From Bosea sp. ANAM02 (GTDB lineage: Bacteria; Pseudomonadota; Alphaproteobacteria; Rhizobiales; Beijerinckiaceae): a stretch of DNA of 64,000 nt. The notes under the pieces are model-generated. The model saw only the letters and a list, made by a program, of their open reading frames with translations, had not been told where the DNA came from and made no database searches. The stretch lies in NCBI RefSeq assembly GCF_011764485.1, contig NZ_AP022848.1:1516001-1580000 (forward strand). The letters run 5' to 3'. Made by a program: the position numbers and the translations under genes. Position 1 is the first letter of the stretch. Every line of letters begins with the position of its first letter. This document shows positions 1-9,792 of the stretch, piece by piece.

Positions 1-1
1 T

Positions 2-556
2 TACCGTCTCGGCTCGGCCGTGCCGATGCTGGCGCGGCGGCAGGAGCGGCTCGAGCCGCAGGTGCAGAAGGTCCGTCCCGGCATGACGGAGTTCGCGCGC
101 CTGACCGGCTTCACCGTCTATCTGATCGTGCAGTCCGGGGTCGACGCGGTCTGCGCCGAGATGATCAGCCGCTCGACACGGCGCCAGTTCTCGATGGGCG
201 TTGGCTATCGCGTGCCGATGGGCGTCGGCGCCGGCAGCCTCGCCCTGATGTCGCTGCTGCCGGAGGCCGCGATCGAGCAGATCCTCGCGGCCAATGCCGA
301 GCGCTACCTGAAGCATCCCTCGGGGCGCCATGTCGATGGCGACGTCATCCTCGGGCAGGTCGCCGATGCCCGGCGCCGCGGCTATGCGCTCAACATGGGG
401 TACTACTTCCCCGGGCAGGGCGGGATCGGCCTGCCCCGGCCGAGCCAGGCCCCGCACGACGTCAACATGGCCGTGTCGTTCAATGCGCCGCTGGAGATGA
501 TGACCGACGACTGGGTCGAGAGCCAGATCCGGACCTTGCGGGACTGCCTGCCCTGA
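2..556 (+). CDS. IclR-family transcriptional regulator, C-terminal part (cut by window start)
   Basis: The frame is open from base 2 and runs to the stop at 556, so the N-terminal winged helix lies outside the window. The 184 residues seen begin YRLGSAVPML and go into the IclR effector-binding (GAF-like) domain, with the usual run from promoter-clearance helix to a ligand pocket and the late segment RRGYALNMGYYFPGQGG, which matches the family's 'R..GYA...GE...G...IA.P' region in layout. IclR proteins are homodimeric repressors or activators of catabolic genes. Its target is probably the following hydrolase locus or the creatininase gene, but that is inference. The fold is clear; the ligand is unknown. 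Confidence 0.8.
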   Translation, partial: YRLGSAVPMLARRQERLEPQVQKVRPGMTEFARLTGFTVYLIVQSGVDAVCAEMISRSTRRQFSMGVGYRVPMGVGAGSLALMSLLPEAAIEQILAANAERYLKHPSGRHVDGDVILGQVADARRRGYALNMGYYFPGQGGIGLPRPSQAPHDVNMAVSFNAPLEMMTDDWVESQIRTLRDCLP

Positions 557-669
557 GCCGGGCAACCCTGTCGCTCGGAAAGGAAGTGCTGGCGGGGAAG
601 GGCGATCCGATATTGGATCAGGCCATCGGCCGGGAGCCCCGGCACCGACCAGCGCGAGCAGCCCGACCG

Positions 670-765
670 ATGAAGATCCGGCAGATCGAAATCTTCCGCG
701 CCGTCATGGCCGGCGGCTCCACGACCGCCGGCGCCGCCGCGCTCGGCCTGTCGCAATCGGCCGTT
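670..765 (+). pseudogene. LysR-type regulator N-terminal fragment
   Basis: About 32 codons from ATG 670 read as the start of a LysR helix-turn-helix (MKIRQIEIFRAVMAGGS, then LGLSQSAV). After LGLSQSAV a LysR protein would continue into the recognition helix. Here the same frame passes straight into the start of a CocE/NonD hydrolase. The rest of the LysR gene is missing, so this is a deletion scar. It is unlikely to make a functional regulator. Confidence 0.6.
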
Positions 766-2161
766 AAGCTGAAGGACGTCATAGTGACGATGCGGGACGG
801 CGTCCGGCTCGCCACCGATATCCTATCTCCCGGCGCGGGATGGGCAGGCGCTTCCCGGTCCCTTTCCGGTCGTTATGGAGCGCACGCCTTATGGCAGGGC
901 CGAGCGTTCTTGCTCGGAGATCGGCCGCGGCGAGGCCAGGCCGATGGCCCGCACCGACGTCGCGGCGCATTTCGTCCAGGCCCGCTATCACCTTCGGCCC
1001 GGAATGGAAACGGCCGGGCCTGTGGCTGGAGCGCTTCTACGACGCGGTGCCCGATATCCCGGTCCTGCTGATGTCGAGCTGGTACGACGTCTATGTGAAG
1101 ACCACCTTCGACAACTTCGCGGGCTTGAGCGCATCGGGCCGCCGGCATCTCAACGTCATCATGGGGGCGGGCCTCCACGGCAACCGCCAGTCGACCTTCG
1201 CCGGCGATGTCTCCTTCGGCGAGGCCGCGCCCTTCGACGGCAATGTCGGCACGAACTGGCTCGATTTCCGCAAGCGCTGGTTCGATCGCTGGCTCCGGGA
1301 CGAGCCGAACGGGATGGAGGCCGATCCGACACTGCGGCTGTTCCTGGTGGGTGGCGGCTCGGGAAAGCGGGATGCCGACGGGCGCCTCGCCCAGGGCGGA
1401 CGCTGGATCGAGAGGTCGCACTGGCCGCTGCCAGACACCGACCAGCAGCACTGGTACATCCATGGCAACGGCCGGCTCTCGCGCGACGCGCCGGCTCCGG
1501 ACGCTGCGCCGCTGATCTATGATTTCGACCCGGCCGATCCCGTGCCGACGATCGGCGGCGCGCTGATCAGCGGCCAGCCGATCTTCGAGGCGGCGGCTTC
1601 GACCAGCGCGAGGGGCCGCGCTTCTTCGGTTCGCGCGATGCCGGCATGCCGCTGATCGCGCGCCGCGACGTGCTCTCCTTCGAAAGCCTGCCGCTGGAGG
1701 AGGACATGGCGGTGATCGGGCCGATCACGGTCGAGCTCTGGGTCGCTTCCGACGCGCCCGATACCGACTTCACCGCCAAGCTGGTCGATATGCACCCGCC
1801 ATCCGCGGCTTATCCGACCGGCTTCGCGCTCAACCTGACGGACGGCATCTTCCGCTGCCGCTATCGCCATTCCTGGGAAGAGCCGGAGCCGATCGAGCTG
1901 GAGGTTCCGTTCCGGATCACGATCGAGCCTTTCGCGACGGCGACGCTGTTCAAGGCCGGGCATCGGATCAGGCTCGACATCTCCTCGTCGAACTTCCCGA
2001 AATTCGACGTGAACCCCAATACCTTCGATCCGGAAGGGCAGGGGCGCCGGCGGCGGATCGCCCGCAATACGGTATTCTGCGACGGCGCGCGCGCCTCACG
2101 CATCGTCATTCCGGTTGTGCCGCTGGCCTCGCTGTCGGACCTGACGCGCTGCGCAGGCTGA
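766..2161 (+). pseudogene. CocE/NonD-family (peptidase S15-like) hydrolase, decayed
   Basis: The gene is recognisable in pieces that lie in three frames. The start (KLKDVIVTMRDGVRLATDIL) is in the frame of 670. A following piece with ERTPYGRAE is in the frame of 875. The middle (FYDAVPDIPVLLMSSWYDVY to about 1640) is in the frame of 840, and the C-terminal jelly-roll part (from about 1646, with GPITVELWVASDAPDTDF) is in a third frame. Between the ERTPYGR block and the SSWYD block the segment that normally holds the nucleophilic serine is absent. With this deletion, frameshifts and a LysR fusion at the front, it cannot encode an active esterase or amidase. The intact family hydrolyses acyl esters and amides. 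Confidence 0.75.
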
Positions 2162-2186
2162 TCGAGCGCCGCCGGCCACTCGGAAC

Positions 2187-2930
2187 TTAAGCCATGAAAG
2201 CGCGATAAGCGTCGACCATGTCATCGACGGCGGCGGCAAAAAGCCTTTCGCCGTGCTGCGGTGTCGATAGCGACGGATCGGAGCCGATCCGGCCGTCCGG
2301 GTAGCGCCCGCGATAGTCGAAGCAGTCGAAGAAGGACGTGCTGGCGGGCGCGACCTTGGGCGACATCCGGGCCTGCTTGATCGCTTCCGGATGGTAGAAT
2401 TGCGCCAGCGAAACTTCGGCGGCGGTCGCATGCGAGCCGTTGACGCCGGGATAGAGTTCGTCCGCGATGGCAGTCGCGCGGTTCCCGCCCGACCACATCA
2501 CCATGCGGCAGCGGATCGGGGAGGGCTCGCCGTTCGGCTGGAGCGAGAGCGACGCATAGACCTCGTCGAACGCAGCCGTCACGGTCGCGATATTGCCGCC
2601 GTGGCCGTTGATGAAGAAGAAGCGCTCAAATCCGTTGCGGGCCAGGGAGCGCACGATATCGCCCACCATGGCGATCATCGTGGACGGGCGCAGCGTGACC
2701 GAGCCGGCAAAGCCCAGGTGATGCTGCGACATGCCATAGGCGAGCGTCGGCGCGACCATCGCGCCGATCTTGTCGCCCACGCCCTTGGCGATGAACTCGG
2801 CGTCGAGATGATCCGTCCCGATCAGGCCGTTGGGGCCGTGTTGTTCGGTCGAGCCAACGGGGATGATAATGCCGCGCGATGTCTGGAGATATTCTTCGAC
2901 TTCGTGCCAGGTGGCGAGAGCCAGTTGCAT
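2187..2930 (-). CDS. Creatininase-family amidohydrolase
   Basis: This 247-residue protein has the size and motifs of the creatininase/MftE/FAPy-deformylase superfamily. STEQHG (near residues 27-32), GTDH (about 38-41), the HLGF segment and FINGHGGN (about 107-114) supply the metal ligands. The family hydrolyses small cyclic or linear amides with Zn or Mn in the cytoplasm; members include creatininase and formamide deformylases. The substrate cannot be read from the sequence. The gene stands alone on the minus strand, its ATG at 2930 preceded by GGAGGAATT-like ribosome-binding sequence. The nearby amino-acid transporter genes might share substrate chemistry, but no shared operator was seen here. 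Confidence 0.85.
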   Translation of the reverse strand: MQLALATWHEVEEYLQTSRGIIIPVGSTEQHGPNGLIGTDHLDAEFIAKGVGDKIGAMVAPTLAYGMSQHHLGFAGSVTLRPSTMIAMVGDIVRSLARNGFERFFFINGHGGNIATVTAAFDEVYASLSLQPNGEPSPIRCRMVMWSGGNRATAIADELYPGVNGSHATAAEVSLAQFYHPEAIKQARMSPKVAPASTSFFDCFDYRGRYPDGRIGSDPSLSTPQHGERLFAAAVDDMVDAYRAFMA

Positions 2931-3665
2931 GCCCCAATTCCTCCAACGCCGCGGAGTGATCCCGCCTGTGTGGGTTCAAAACTAGGAAGCGAGAGAGTCG
3001 AGGGTCAACCACCTCCACATACCTAGCGGCCATGCATGAGCGGGGGCGAAGCCGTCGCGTTGGATCACGCTGCGCTGGGAGACGATCGCGATGCCTCCTA
3101 CGCGCCGCCATAGCGGATCGGAGCAATACCAAGCGATCATGGCGAGCGGGAGCGCCGCGGATTCCACACGGTCGTTTCAGACGTGATCGTTTGCGCGAGG
3201 GGGCCCGCGGCTGGTCCGTCGCTGTCGACACCGGGGGGTGAAGTGGTAGCGGGAGAGGGACTCATGCCGCTCCCCCACCGCGACCAGACCATAAAGTTTC
3301 GGTTTAGCAACCGCCTCGATCAGGAAGCCGTTGCGCCTAGGCACTTGTAGTGGCGGACGCACTCTTTAATGCCGTTCGCGGAAAGGTAGCCGACGCAGCG
3401 AGTATAGCGCCGGTTTCGAGAAAGGTTGGACCGGTAGCTATCGCTGGCGCCTCCCGTCAGGGCCTTGGTGGGCTCGGATATGTTCGGTTTCGCCTGCATG
3501 GCCGGACGCAAAGAAGTCACGCGAGCCGACCTGAGCCAAGCGGGGTGCAGTCTCCGCCGAGGGCGCAAGGCTTCTATCCTACCAGTTCCACAGCCAGGAG
3601 GCGCTGACCAATATGCAGCTTATCAGCGGGCGAAGGCTCTGATAAGGCAGACGCCTAGCGACATG
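2931..3665. other. 735-bp intergenic stretch without a convincing gene
   Basis: Short frames on both strands have no recognisable domain. The only structured signal is a GC-rich 30-bp segment at 3233-3262 that matches the end of the serine-recombinase gene at 21680-21709 (listed separately). The plus frame across it (VVAGEGL) resembles the recombinase tail, so this stretch may be the scar of an integration event. Confidence 0.5.
3233..3262 (+). repeat. att-like direct repeat, left copy
   Basis: Six G's, T, a short variable step and then a 19-bp exact match (3244-3262) recur at 21680-21709 in the same orientation. The reverse complement of the exact match reads like the 3' end of a tRNA (…CCCGCTACCA). 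That is where tyrosine and serine recombinase elements often insert. No full tRNA adjoins either copy. Confidence 0.45.
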
Positions 3666-4883
3666 CTATTCTCTAGTTTTGTATTGCTCGACCATCTCGA
3701 CGATCCGCCGGGCGGCGTCGAGCGCCGCGCTTCGGTCCTGCGAGAAGTTGAGGCGGATGCTATGGGGATGGGGACCAAACTCTGTCCCCGGCGTCACGAT
3801 CACGTTTGCCTGCTGGCGAAGCAGCCGAACAAAGTCAAGCGGCGCGACGCGCAATGCCGGCAGCGTCGGGAAGACGTAACTTCCCGCCTGCGGGCGCCGA
3901 GTCGGAAATCCGGCTTCGGCGAAGATCGCGAGCAAATCGTCGCGGATGCGCTGATGCTCGCTCATCCGCTGGGCCATCCAGTCTGCAGGCTCGGCGAACC
4001 AGCAGCGCAGAACTGCCTGATTGTAGCCGGCAGCCCTGAGAGAGACGATCGCCTGCAGCTTCTCCATGCGGTCGATGATCGACGGTGCGCCGAAGGCGAC
4101 GCCGAGGCGGTAGCCGCTGAGCGACTCGGTCTTGGACGGGCCCATGATCGTCACACACTGCGCCTCAGGCAGGCCGCTGGCGCGGATATGGGAGTAGGTT
4201 TCGCCGTCATAGCGCAGGCGGGAATAGAGCTGATCGGCGACGACCGTGACGCCGTAGCGTGTCGCCAGCTCCGCGATCCGGCCGATCTCATGCTGCGAGT
4301 AGACCGCGCCGGTCGGGTTGTTGGGGTTGGAGAAGACGAAGACCTTCGCGCCCGAAGCGAAGGCCGCCTCCAACGCCGAGAGATCGAGACCCGCTCCCTC
4401 GTCGGCACAGAGATAGTCCATAGCGACCGGCACGACTTCGCCGCCGAGGAACTGCACCAGCTTGCGGTTGGCGAAATAGTCCGGCTGGACGATCGCGACC
4501 TTGTCGCCGGCCGCGACGGTCGCGGCCATGGCCAGGAACAGCGCGCCCTGTGTACCAGGTGTGAGGATGATGCCGGAAACGGCCGAGACCGGCGCGCCTG
4601 TGAAGGCTTCTAGCTGCCTCGCCAACTCGGCGCGGATGTCGGCCGAGCCGCGATACTCGGTATAGGCCTGTCGCCCGCCGATCCGCACGGCCTCCGCAAA
4701 GCGCTCCATCGCGTCGGGCGGCGGCGGGAAGGCGTCGACGTCGCCATGGGAGAAATCGACGGCGCGCCCGGGTAGGGGCTCGCCGATCATCAGGGCGCGG
4801 ATGTCGGCGTCCGAGCGCCGCACCTCTTGGCCGGGGGCGTTGTCGGTCGAAAGGGCGGCGAATTTGTTGGCGAGCGAAGACAT
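3666..4883 (-). CDS. PLP-dependent class I/II aminotransferase
   Basis: A 405-residue fold-type I aminotransferase. NPNNPTG is at about residues 186-192, the PLP-binding lysine is K251 in GPSKTESLSGYRLG, and the phosphate-binding TPGTQGA turn is at about 108-114. It would move an amino group between an amino acid and a 2-oxo acid in the cytoplasm. The ATG at 4883 gives the expected N-terminus; the frame stays open upstream only as a shadow of the next gene. It lies last in a minus-strand operon behind an ammonia-lyase and an ABC importer, which suggests that it completes catabolism of the imported amino acid. The substrate is not deducible. Confidence 0.85.
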   Translation of the reverse strand: MSSLANKFAALSTDNAPGQEVRRSDADIRALMIGEPLPGRAVDFSHGDVDAFPPPPDAMERFAEAVRIGGRQAYTEYRGSADIRAELARQLEAFTGAPVSAVSGIILTPGTQGALFLAMAATVAAGDKVAIVQPDYFANRKLVQFLGGEVVPVAMDYLCADEGAGLDLSALEAAFASGAKVFVFSNPNNPTGAVYSQHEIGRIAELATRYGVTVVADQLYSRLRYDGETYSHIRASGLPEAQCVTIMGPSKTESLSGYRLGVAFGAPSIIDRMEKLQAIVSLRAAGYNQAVLRCWFAEPADWMAQRMSEHQRIRDDLLAIFAEAGFPTRRPQAGSYVFPTLPALRVAPLDFVRLLRQQANVIVTPGTEFGPHPHSIRLNFSQDRSAALDAARRIVEMVEQYKTRE

Positions 4884-4936
4884 GGCGGTTCCTATGGAGC
4901 TCGATGGGAGAGGCGGTCGTGCGCGGCCGGGCGCGC

Positions 4937-5914
4937 TTATCGGGGCGCGATCGCGCTGCGGAAGATCTCCGGCTCGACATTGCCGCCTGAGAGCATCACC
5001 ACGGCGCGGCGTCCGCGCAGCGCCTCGGGCCGTGCCAGCAGCGCCGCCAGGGCGACGGCGCCACCAGGCTCGACGACAAGCCGCAGATGCTCGAAGGCGA
5101 AACGGATGGCAGAGAGCACCTCGTCGTCCGAGGCCGTCAGCACCCGCGACAGCTTGTGGCGATTGAAGGCAAAGGGCAGTTCGGCCGGGGTCTGCGCGAG
5201 CAGCGCGTCGCAGAGCGAGCCGGAGAGGTGTTCGTTGACCTCGCGCCGGCCGCTTTCGAGCGAGCGCCGCGTGTCGTCGAAGCCTTCGGGCTCGGCAGCC
5301 CAGAGCTCGGCTCGAGAACCGACGGCCTCCAAGGCGAGGCCGGTTCCGGCAGCGAGCCCGCCGCCGCCGCAAGGGACGACGACGAGATCGACCGCGCCGT
5401 CCGCCTGCTCGGCCGCTTCGAGGAAAGCCGTGCCCTGGCCGGCGATGACGAAGCGGTCGTCGCCTGGCGGCACGACGGCGACCGGTGCGCGCGCTGCAAT
5501 TTGCGCCGCGATCTCCTCGCGCGATTGCGTGGCGCGGTCGTAGAGCACGACCTCGCCCTCGTTCTCGCGCACCTTGGCGATCTTGTTGGCGGGAGCGTCG
5601 CCCGGCATGACGATGGTCGCGCGGATGTCGAGCATCCGGCCCACCGTCGCCACCGCCTGGCCGTGATTGCCGGTGGAATAAGCGACGACGCCACCGAGAT
5701 GGGCCGTGCGGTCGAGACGATGGAGCCGATTGTAGGCGCCCCGGAACTTGAATGCGCCGGACCGCTGCAGGTTCTCGCATTTCAGCAGGATCTCGCCGCC
5801 GGTCAGCCGGTCGAGGGCGGGCGAGCGGAGCAGCGGCGTGCGCACGGCCACAGGCGTGAGAACGCGCGCAGCGTCGAGGACGTCGTCGGGGGTCGGTCGG
5901 AGCAGCTCGGTCAT
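4937..5914 (-). CDS. PLP-dependent threonine/serine dehydratase-like ammonia-lyase
   Basis: A 325-residue fold-type II PLP enzyme. The Schiff-base lysine is K56 in SGAFKFRGA, the substrate loop is STGNHGQA, and the phosphate loop is PCGGGG. There is no C-terminal ACT regulatory domain, so it is a catabolic type such as threonine dehydratase, serine racemase/dehydratase or threo-3-hydroxyaspartate ammonia-lyase. The reaction is elimination of water and ammonia from a beta-hydroxy amino acid to a 2-oxo acid. Its ATG at 5914 lies one base from the stop of the upstream ABC ATPase gene, so the two are very probably cotranscribed and coupled. With an aspartate dehydrogenase in the same regulon, a hydroxyaspartate-type substrate is attractive but unproven. 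Confidence 0.85.
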   Translation of the reverse strand: MTELLRPTPDDVLDAARVLTPVAVRTPLLRSPALDRLTGGEILLKCENLQRSGAFKFRGAYNRLHRLDRTAHLGGVVAYSTGNHGQAVATVGRMLDIRATIVMPGDAPANKIAKVRENEGEVVLYDRATQSREEIAAQIAARAPVAVVPPGDDRFVIAGQGTAFLEAAEQADGAVDLVVVPCGGGGLAAGTGLALEAVGSRAELWAAEPEGFDDTRRSLESGRREVNEHLSGSLCDALLAQTPAELPFAFNRHKLSRVLTASDDEVLSAIRFAFEHLRLVVEPGGAVALAALLARPEALRGRRAVVMLSGGNVEPEIFRSAIAPR

Positions 5915-5915
5915 G

Positions 5916-6662
5916 TCAATGGGCCAGGATGCGGGAGAGGAAGAGGCGGGCGCGGTCGGAGTTTGGCTCGGCGAAGAAGCGGGCGGTCTCTGCGACCTCG
6001 ACGATCTCGCCCTGGTCCATGAAGACGACCCGGTCGGCGGCGGCCTTCGCGAAGCCCATCTCGTGGGTGACGACGACCATGGTCATGCCCTCGCGGGCGA
6101 GTTCAAGCATCACCGCCAGCACCTCGCCGATCATCTCCGGGTCGAGCGCCGAGGTCGGCTCGTCGAACAGCATCGCGATCGGGTCCATGGCGAGCGCCCG
6201 CACGATGGCGATGCGCTGTTGCTGACCGCCCGAGAGCTGCGACGGGTAGGCCGCCTCCTTGTCGGCGAGACCGACACGCCGAAGCAGGCCGCGGGCCTTG
6301 TCTTGAGCTTCGTCACGGCCGCGCTTCAGCACATGGATCTGCGCCAGGCAGATATTCTCCATCACCGTGAGGTGCGGATAGAGTTCGAAATGCTGGAACA
6401 CCATGCCCACCCGCGCACGGACCCTGGCGGCTGCTGCGGGCTTCGACGGTAGGTCCTCGCCATCGATCGCGATGCGACCCGCCTGGACCGGCTCGATTCC
6501 GTTGATGCATTTGACGAAGGTGCTCTTGCCCGAGCCCGAGGGCCCGCAAATCACCACGACCTCGCCGCGCGCCACCTCGAGGCTGCAGTCGCGCAGAACC
6601 GGGACATCGCCATAGCTCTTGGACAATCCTTCGATCCGTATCATCTCGACCATGTCGTTCAT
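5916..6662 (-). CDS. Polar amino-acid ABC transporter, ATP-binding subunit
   Basis: This 248-residue ATPase of the GlnQ/HisP/GltL class has Walker [10 protein letters not shown], the signature LSGGQQQR, Walker [13 protein letters not shown] and the H-loop VVTHEM. It powers import through the two permeases encoded just upstream. The ATG at 6662 was chosen because homologues begin a few residues before [11 protein letters not shown]. The frame continues upstream only as antisense or shadow sequence of the permease gene. Gene order in the operon is binding protein, permease, permease, ATPase, then enzymes. Confidence 0.92.
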   Translation of the reverse strand: MNDMVEMIRIEGLSKSYGDVPVLRDCSLEVARGEVVVICGPSGSGKSTFVKCINGIEPVQAGRIAIDGEDLPSKPAAAARVRARVGMVFQHFELYPHLTVMENICLAQIHVLKRGRDEAQDKARGLLRRVGLADKEAAYPSQLSGGQQQRIAIVRALAMDPIAMLFDEPTSALDPEMIGEVLAVMLELAREGMTMVVVTHEMGFAKAAADRVVFMDQGEIVEVAETARFFAEPNSDRARLFLSRILAH

Positions 6663-6700
6663 GCTGTCCCGCAGTTGCGAGGGAGGGGGCGCCGGCGCCG

Positions 6701-7360
6701 CTAATGCGCGCGTTGCCGGTCGCTGAGGCGCTGCGCCAGCGTGCTGCCGGCGGTGCAGAGGGCGAAGTAGACGAGCGCGGCGAACACATAGAGTTCGACG
6801 ATGCGGTTCTGGGTGTTCGCGACGATGCTGGCCGAGGTCATGAAGTCGTGGAGCGACACCACGTAGACCAGCGACGTATCCTGGAAGAGCACGACGCCCT
6901 GCGTGACCATCAGTGGCGCCATTTTGCGCAGTGCCTGCGGCAGCACCACGAGGCGGATCGTCTGGAGATAGCTCATGCCCGAGGCCTGTGCGGCCTGCCA
7001 TTGCCCCGGCCGCACGCTTTTCAACCCGGCCCGGATGATCTCGGAGTAATAGGCGCCTTCGAACATGACGAAAGCGATCAGCACCGAATAGAGCGCCCCG
7101 ACCGGCCGGCCGAGCAGGAGCGGCACCAGGAAGTAGAACCAGAAGATCACCAGGATCAGCGGCACCGCTCGGAACCCGTTCACATAGAGCGCGGCGAACG
7201 TCGCCAGGGCGCGGTAGCGCGATAGCCGGGCGATAGCGAGGACCAGGCCGAGTGTCAGGCCCCCGATCAGGGCGATGGCGGTCAGCCCGAGGCTGAGGCC
7301 GAGCGCCTGCGCCAGGAAGGGCAGCGCGTCGAGAATGACGGAGATGTCGAAGCCGGACAT
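6701..7360 (-). CDS. Polar amino-acid ABC transporter, inner-membrane permease 2
   Basis: A 219-residue HisM/GlnP-family permease with about five hydrophobic segments. The cytoplasmic ATPase-docking EAA loop is visible as [20 protein letters not shown]. It starts three bases after the stop of permease 1 (7364), which implies tight coupling. The two permeases probably form a heterodimeric channel. Confidence 0.92.
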   Translation of the reverse strand: MSGFDISVILDALPFLAQALGLSLGLTAIALIGGLTLGLVLAIARLSRYRALATFAALYVNGFRAVPLILVIFWFYFLVPLLLGRPVGALYSVLIAFVMFEGAYYSEIIRAGLKSVRPGQWQAAQASGMSYLQTIRLVVLPQALRKMAPLMVTQGVVLFQDTSLVYVVSLHDFMTSASIVANTQNRIVELYVFAALVYFALCTAGSTLAQRLSDRQRAH

Positions 7361-7363
7361 TGC

Positions 7364-8080
7364 TCATCCCCTCGCGGTCGGGCCGGGGATCGCGATCCGA
7401 CGCTCGATGATCGTCATCAGCGTCGTCACCGTCAGGGCGATCGTCATGTAGACGACGGTCGCGGCGGTGAAGGCCTCGAAGCCCTGATAGGTGAAGCTCT
7501 GGATCTGTTGGGTCTGCGCTGTCAGCTCGTAGACGCCGATGGTCAGCGCGATCGAGGAGTTCTTGAAGATCGTCAGGAATTCCGAGGTCAGCGGCGGGAC
7601 GACGATGCGGAAAGCCTGCGGCAGCAGGACAAACCGATAGGCCTGTGCCGTAGACAGACCGGAGGCACGTGCTGCCATCGACTGGCCGCGCGGAACGGCG
7701 GCGATGCCGGCGGCGACCTGGACCGCGACGCGCGAGGCTGTGAACAACCCGAGCGCCACGATCGCCGTCACGACTTCGGGATAGGGCAGATCCCGCTTAA
7801 GCCACGTTCCCGCCGCTTTCGGCAGCAGCTCGGGCACGACGAAGAACCAGAGGAACATCTGCAGGAGCAGCGGCACGTTCCGGAACAGGTTGATGTAGGA
7901 TCCGGTGACGAAGCGCACCGGCCCGGAGGTGCTGCTGTGGATGATGCCGATCAGGGTCCCTAGGCCGAGCGCGATGATCCAGGCGGCGGTGGAGACCGCG
8001 AGCGTCATGGCGATGCCTTGGCCGAGCCATTCCAGATAGGGGGACTGGAAGAGGACGGCCCAGTTCCAAGCGTAGTTCAT
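7364..8080 (-). CDS. Polar amino-acid ABC transporter, inner-membrane permease 1
   Basis: A 238-residue HisQ/GltJ-type permease. It has an N-terminal WNWAVLF segment, several membrane helices and an EAA loop ([20 protein letters not shown]). It follows the binding-protein gene by 43 bp and pairs with the permease at 6701-7360. Family members carry glutamate, aspartate, glutamine, histidine or related compounds. Confidence 0.92.
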   Translation of the reverse strand: MNYAWNWAVLFQSPYLEWLGQGIAMTLAVSTAAWIIALGLGTLIGIIHSSTSGPVRFVTGSYINLFRNVPLLLQMFLWFFVVPELLPKAAGTWLKRDLPYPEVVTAIVALGLFTASRVAVQVAAGIAAVPRGQSMAARASGLSTAQAYRFVLLPQAFRIVVPPLTSEFLTIFKNSSIALTIGVYELTAQTQQIQSFTYQGFEAFTAATVVYMTIALTVTTLMTIIERRIAIPGPTARG

Positions 8081-8123
8081 GGCGTGCTCTTCCCCGCCCG
8101 CTCTTCGAAGCCACCGATCCGCC

Positions 8124-8999
8124 TCACTCCGGGATCCCGATGACCTGGAAGATGGTCGCGAGTGATGCCGAGAGCGGTACGCCCAGCGGCTCGAACCAGG
8201 TTCCGTAGACCTTGGCGAGCTCGCCTTCGCGCGCCAACCGAGCGAGCGTCGCGTTCACCAGCGACAGGAACACCGTGCTGTTCTTCTGAACGAGGAAGCC
8301 ATAGCTGTCGTAGGAGAGCGGCTTGCCGACGACCTCGTAATCGGCGGGCGTCGGCGCCTTGCTGCGAAGCCCGAACAGCAGGATGTCGTCGGTCGAGAAT
8401 GCGTCGACGCGGTCGGTCGACAAGGCGAGGAAGCCCTCCGAATTATCCCGCACCGGCACAATCCTGACGTTCAGCTTGTCGCGCTCGACGATGGCTTTGA
8501 TTAGACGCTCGGGGACCGAGTTGATCGGCAGCGCGATCGACTTGCCCTTGAGGTCAGCGAGTTCGGCGATGCCGGACTTCGACTTCACCAGGAGCCGCGT
8601 CGAGGAGATGAAGAACGGGCTCGAAAAATCGACCTGTGCCTGCCGCCCGATCGTGTTGACCGCCGACTCGCAGGAGATGTCGACGGTGCCGTTGGCGACC
8701 AGGGGGATGCGATTCTGCAGATTGACCGGCACCCATTTGATCTCGAGCTCCGGCAGGCCGAGCGCCGTCTTCACGGTCGCCGCGACCCGGGCGCAGAGCT
8801 CGGTCGAGTAGCCGGTCGGCTTGCCCTGCGCGTCGATATAAGAGAACGGGATCGAAGCTTCGCGATAGCCGATCGAGATCGACTTCTTCGCCTTGATCCG
8901 GTCGATCACGGCATCCGTCGCCTGCGCCTGTACCGCTGACGCCGTTCCCAATGCCAGGCCGACGGCAATGGCGGCCAGTTCTAAAATCCTGCGCTTCAT
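8124..8999 (-). CDS. Periplasmic amino-acid-binding protein of the ABC importer
   Basis: This 291-residue protein has a typical signal peptide of about 26 residues (basic start, hydrophobic stretch, cleavage near AVQA). The solute-binding family 3 body follows, with the opening pattern ISIGYREASIPFSYID. It resembles GltI-type glutamate/aspartate-binding proteins in length and in the DISCESAVNTIGRQ segment. It captures the substrate in the periplasm and passes it to the two permeases. An acidic or hydroxy amino acid is a fair guess given the enzymes downstream, but the binding residues were not modelled. Confidence 0.9.
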   Translation of the reverse strand: MKRRILELAAIAVGLALGTASAVQAQATDAVIDRIKAKKSISIGYREASIPFSYIDAQGKPTGYSTELCARVAATVKTALGLPELEIKWVPVNLQNRIPLVANGTVDISCESAVNTIGRQAQVDFSSPFFISSTRLLVKSKSGIAELADLKGKSIALPINSVPERLIKAIVERDKLNVRIVPVRDNSEGFLALSTDRVDAFSTDDILLFGLRSKAPTPADYEVVGKPLSYDSYGFLVQKNSTVFLSLVNATLARLAREGELAKVYGTWFEPLGVPLSASLATIFQVIGIPE

Positions 9000-9038
9000 G
9001 TTCCGTTCCCTTATCGTTGGCGGTTGCTGCTGGAAGGC

Positions 9039-9743
9039 TCAGGCGATGGCGTCGAGCAACTCTGCAAGGCTCGACACTGTCAGGTCGGGCCGGGCCTCGG
9101 CGGCGCCTTCGCCGGACAGGCCGAGAAGCCGGTCGGGCCGGTTGATCCAGGCCGATTTCAGCCCGAGCCTGTTGGCAGGCGTGATGTCGGCACGAAGGCT
9201 CTGGCCGACATGCAGGACGCGCTGTCGCGGGATGCCGACCGCGTCGAGATCGGCGAGCGCGGTAGCGAAATGCTCGTCACTGGGCTTGTAGGCGCCGACA
9301 CGTTCGGCCGTGACGACGATGTCGAAGCGGATGTTCATCTTGGCGCAGGACGAGGTGAGCGAGGCGTTGTCGATGTTCGACAATGCCCCAATCCTGGCGC
9401 GCGCCTGCAGCGCCTTCAGCCCAGTCTCCGTATCGGTGTAGGCTGGCCAGTCATGTGGCGTCCGCGAGAACGCTTCGCGCCGGACAGGATCGACCGCGAC
9501 GCCGTAGTCGGCCGAGATCCTGTCGAAGCAAAGGCGCAGCACCTCGGGATAGAGATGGGCCGGACGCTCTTTCTGGATCGTGGCGCGAGCCCGGTCGAAG
9601 GACATGATCAGTTCGTCGCCGGTCGCGGTTACGCGCTGTTCCTGCGCCCAGGCCTGGAGGAAGCCCACGATCGACGGCTCCCAGTCGATCAGGGTGCCGT
9701 AGACGTCGAAGGTGACGGCGTCGAAGTCGGACAAGCGAAGCAT
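9039..9743 (-). CDS. HAD-superfamily hydrolase, type II haloacid-dehalogenase-like
   Basis: At 234 residues it matches the (S)-2-haloacid dehalogenase subfamily. The nucleophile is D13 in FDVYGTLID; motif II is in LSNIDN, and the motif III lysine is in AYKPSDEHF. Known members dehalogenate 2-haloacids or dephosphorylate small metabolites. Here it is the first gene of the minus-strand amino-acid operon and lies just below the best operator palindrome (9770-9792), so it belongs to the same regulon. The usual catalytic 'SN' and lysine positions are present, so activity is plausible; dehalogenation cannot be asserted. Confidence 0.82.
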   Translation of the reverse strand: MLRLSDFDAVTFDVYGTLIDWEPSIVGFLQAWAQEQRVTATGDELIMSFDRARATIQKERPAHLYPEVLRLCFDRISADYGVAVDPVRREAFSRTPHDWPAYTDTETGLKALQARARIGALSNIDNASLTSSCAKMNIRFDIVVTAERVGAYKPSDEHFATALADLDAVGIPRQRVLHVGQSLRADITPANRLGLKSAWINRPDRLLGLSGEGAAEARPDLTVSSLAELLDAIA

Positions 9744-9769
9744 TGGGGACCCGTTCGTTCAGCTGGAAT

Positions 9770-9792
9770 AAATTAGCGATAATCGCTAATTT
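9770..9792. promoter_or_regulatory. GntR-type operator palindrome (best site)
   Basis: Half-sites TTAGCGAT (9773-9780) and ATCGCTAA (9782-9789) surround one central base. The dyad extends to 23 bp with only the centre unpaired. It sits 27 bp above the start of the minus-strand operon. Its architecture recurs at 10672-10688. Confidence 0.75.

Noticed and set aside
3465..4613. 382-codon plus-strand frame opposite the aminotransferase
   Set aside because: Shadow of the aminotransferase gene, whose PLP motifs fix the coding strand.
3666..5780. A 704-codon aminotransferase fusion protein
   Set aside because: The frame only appears long because it continues antisense-like through the ammonia-lyase gene. 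The true start is ATG 4883, where similarity to aminotransferases begins.
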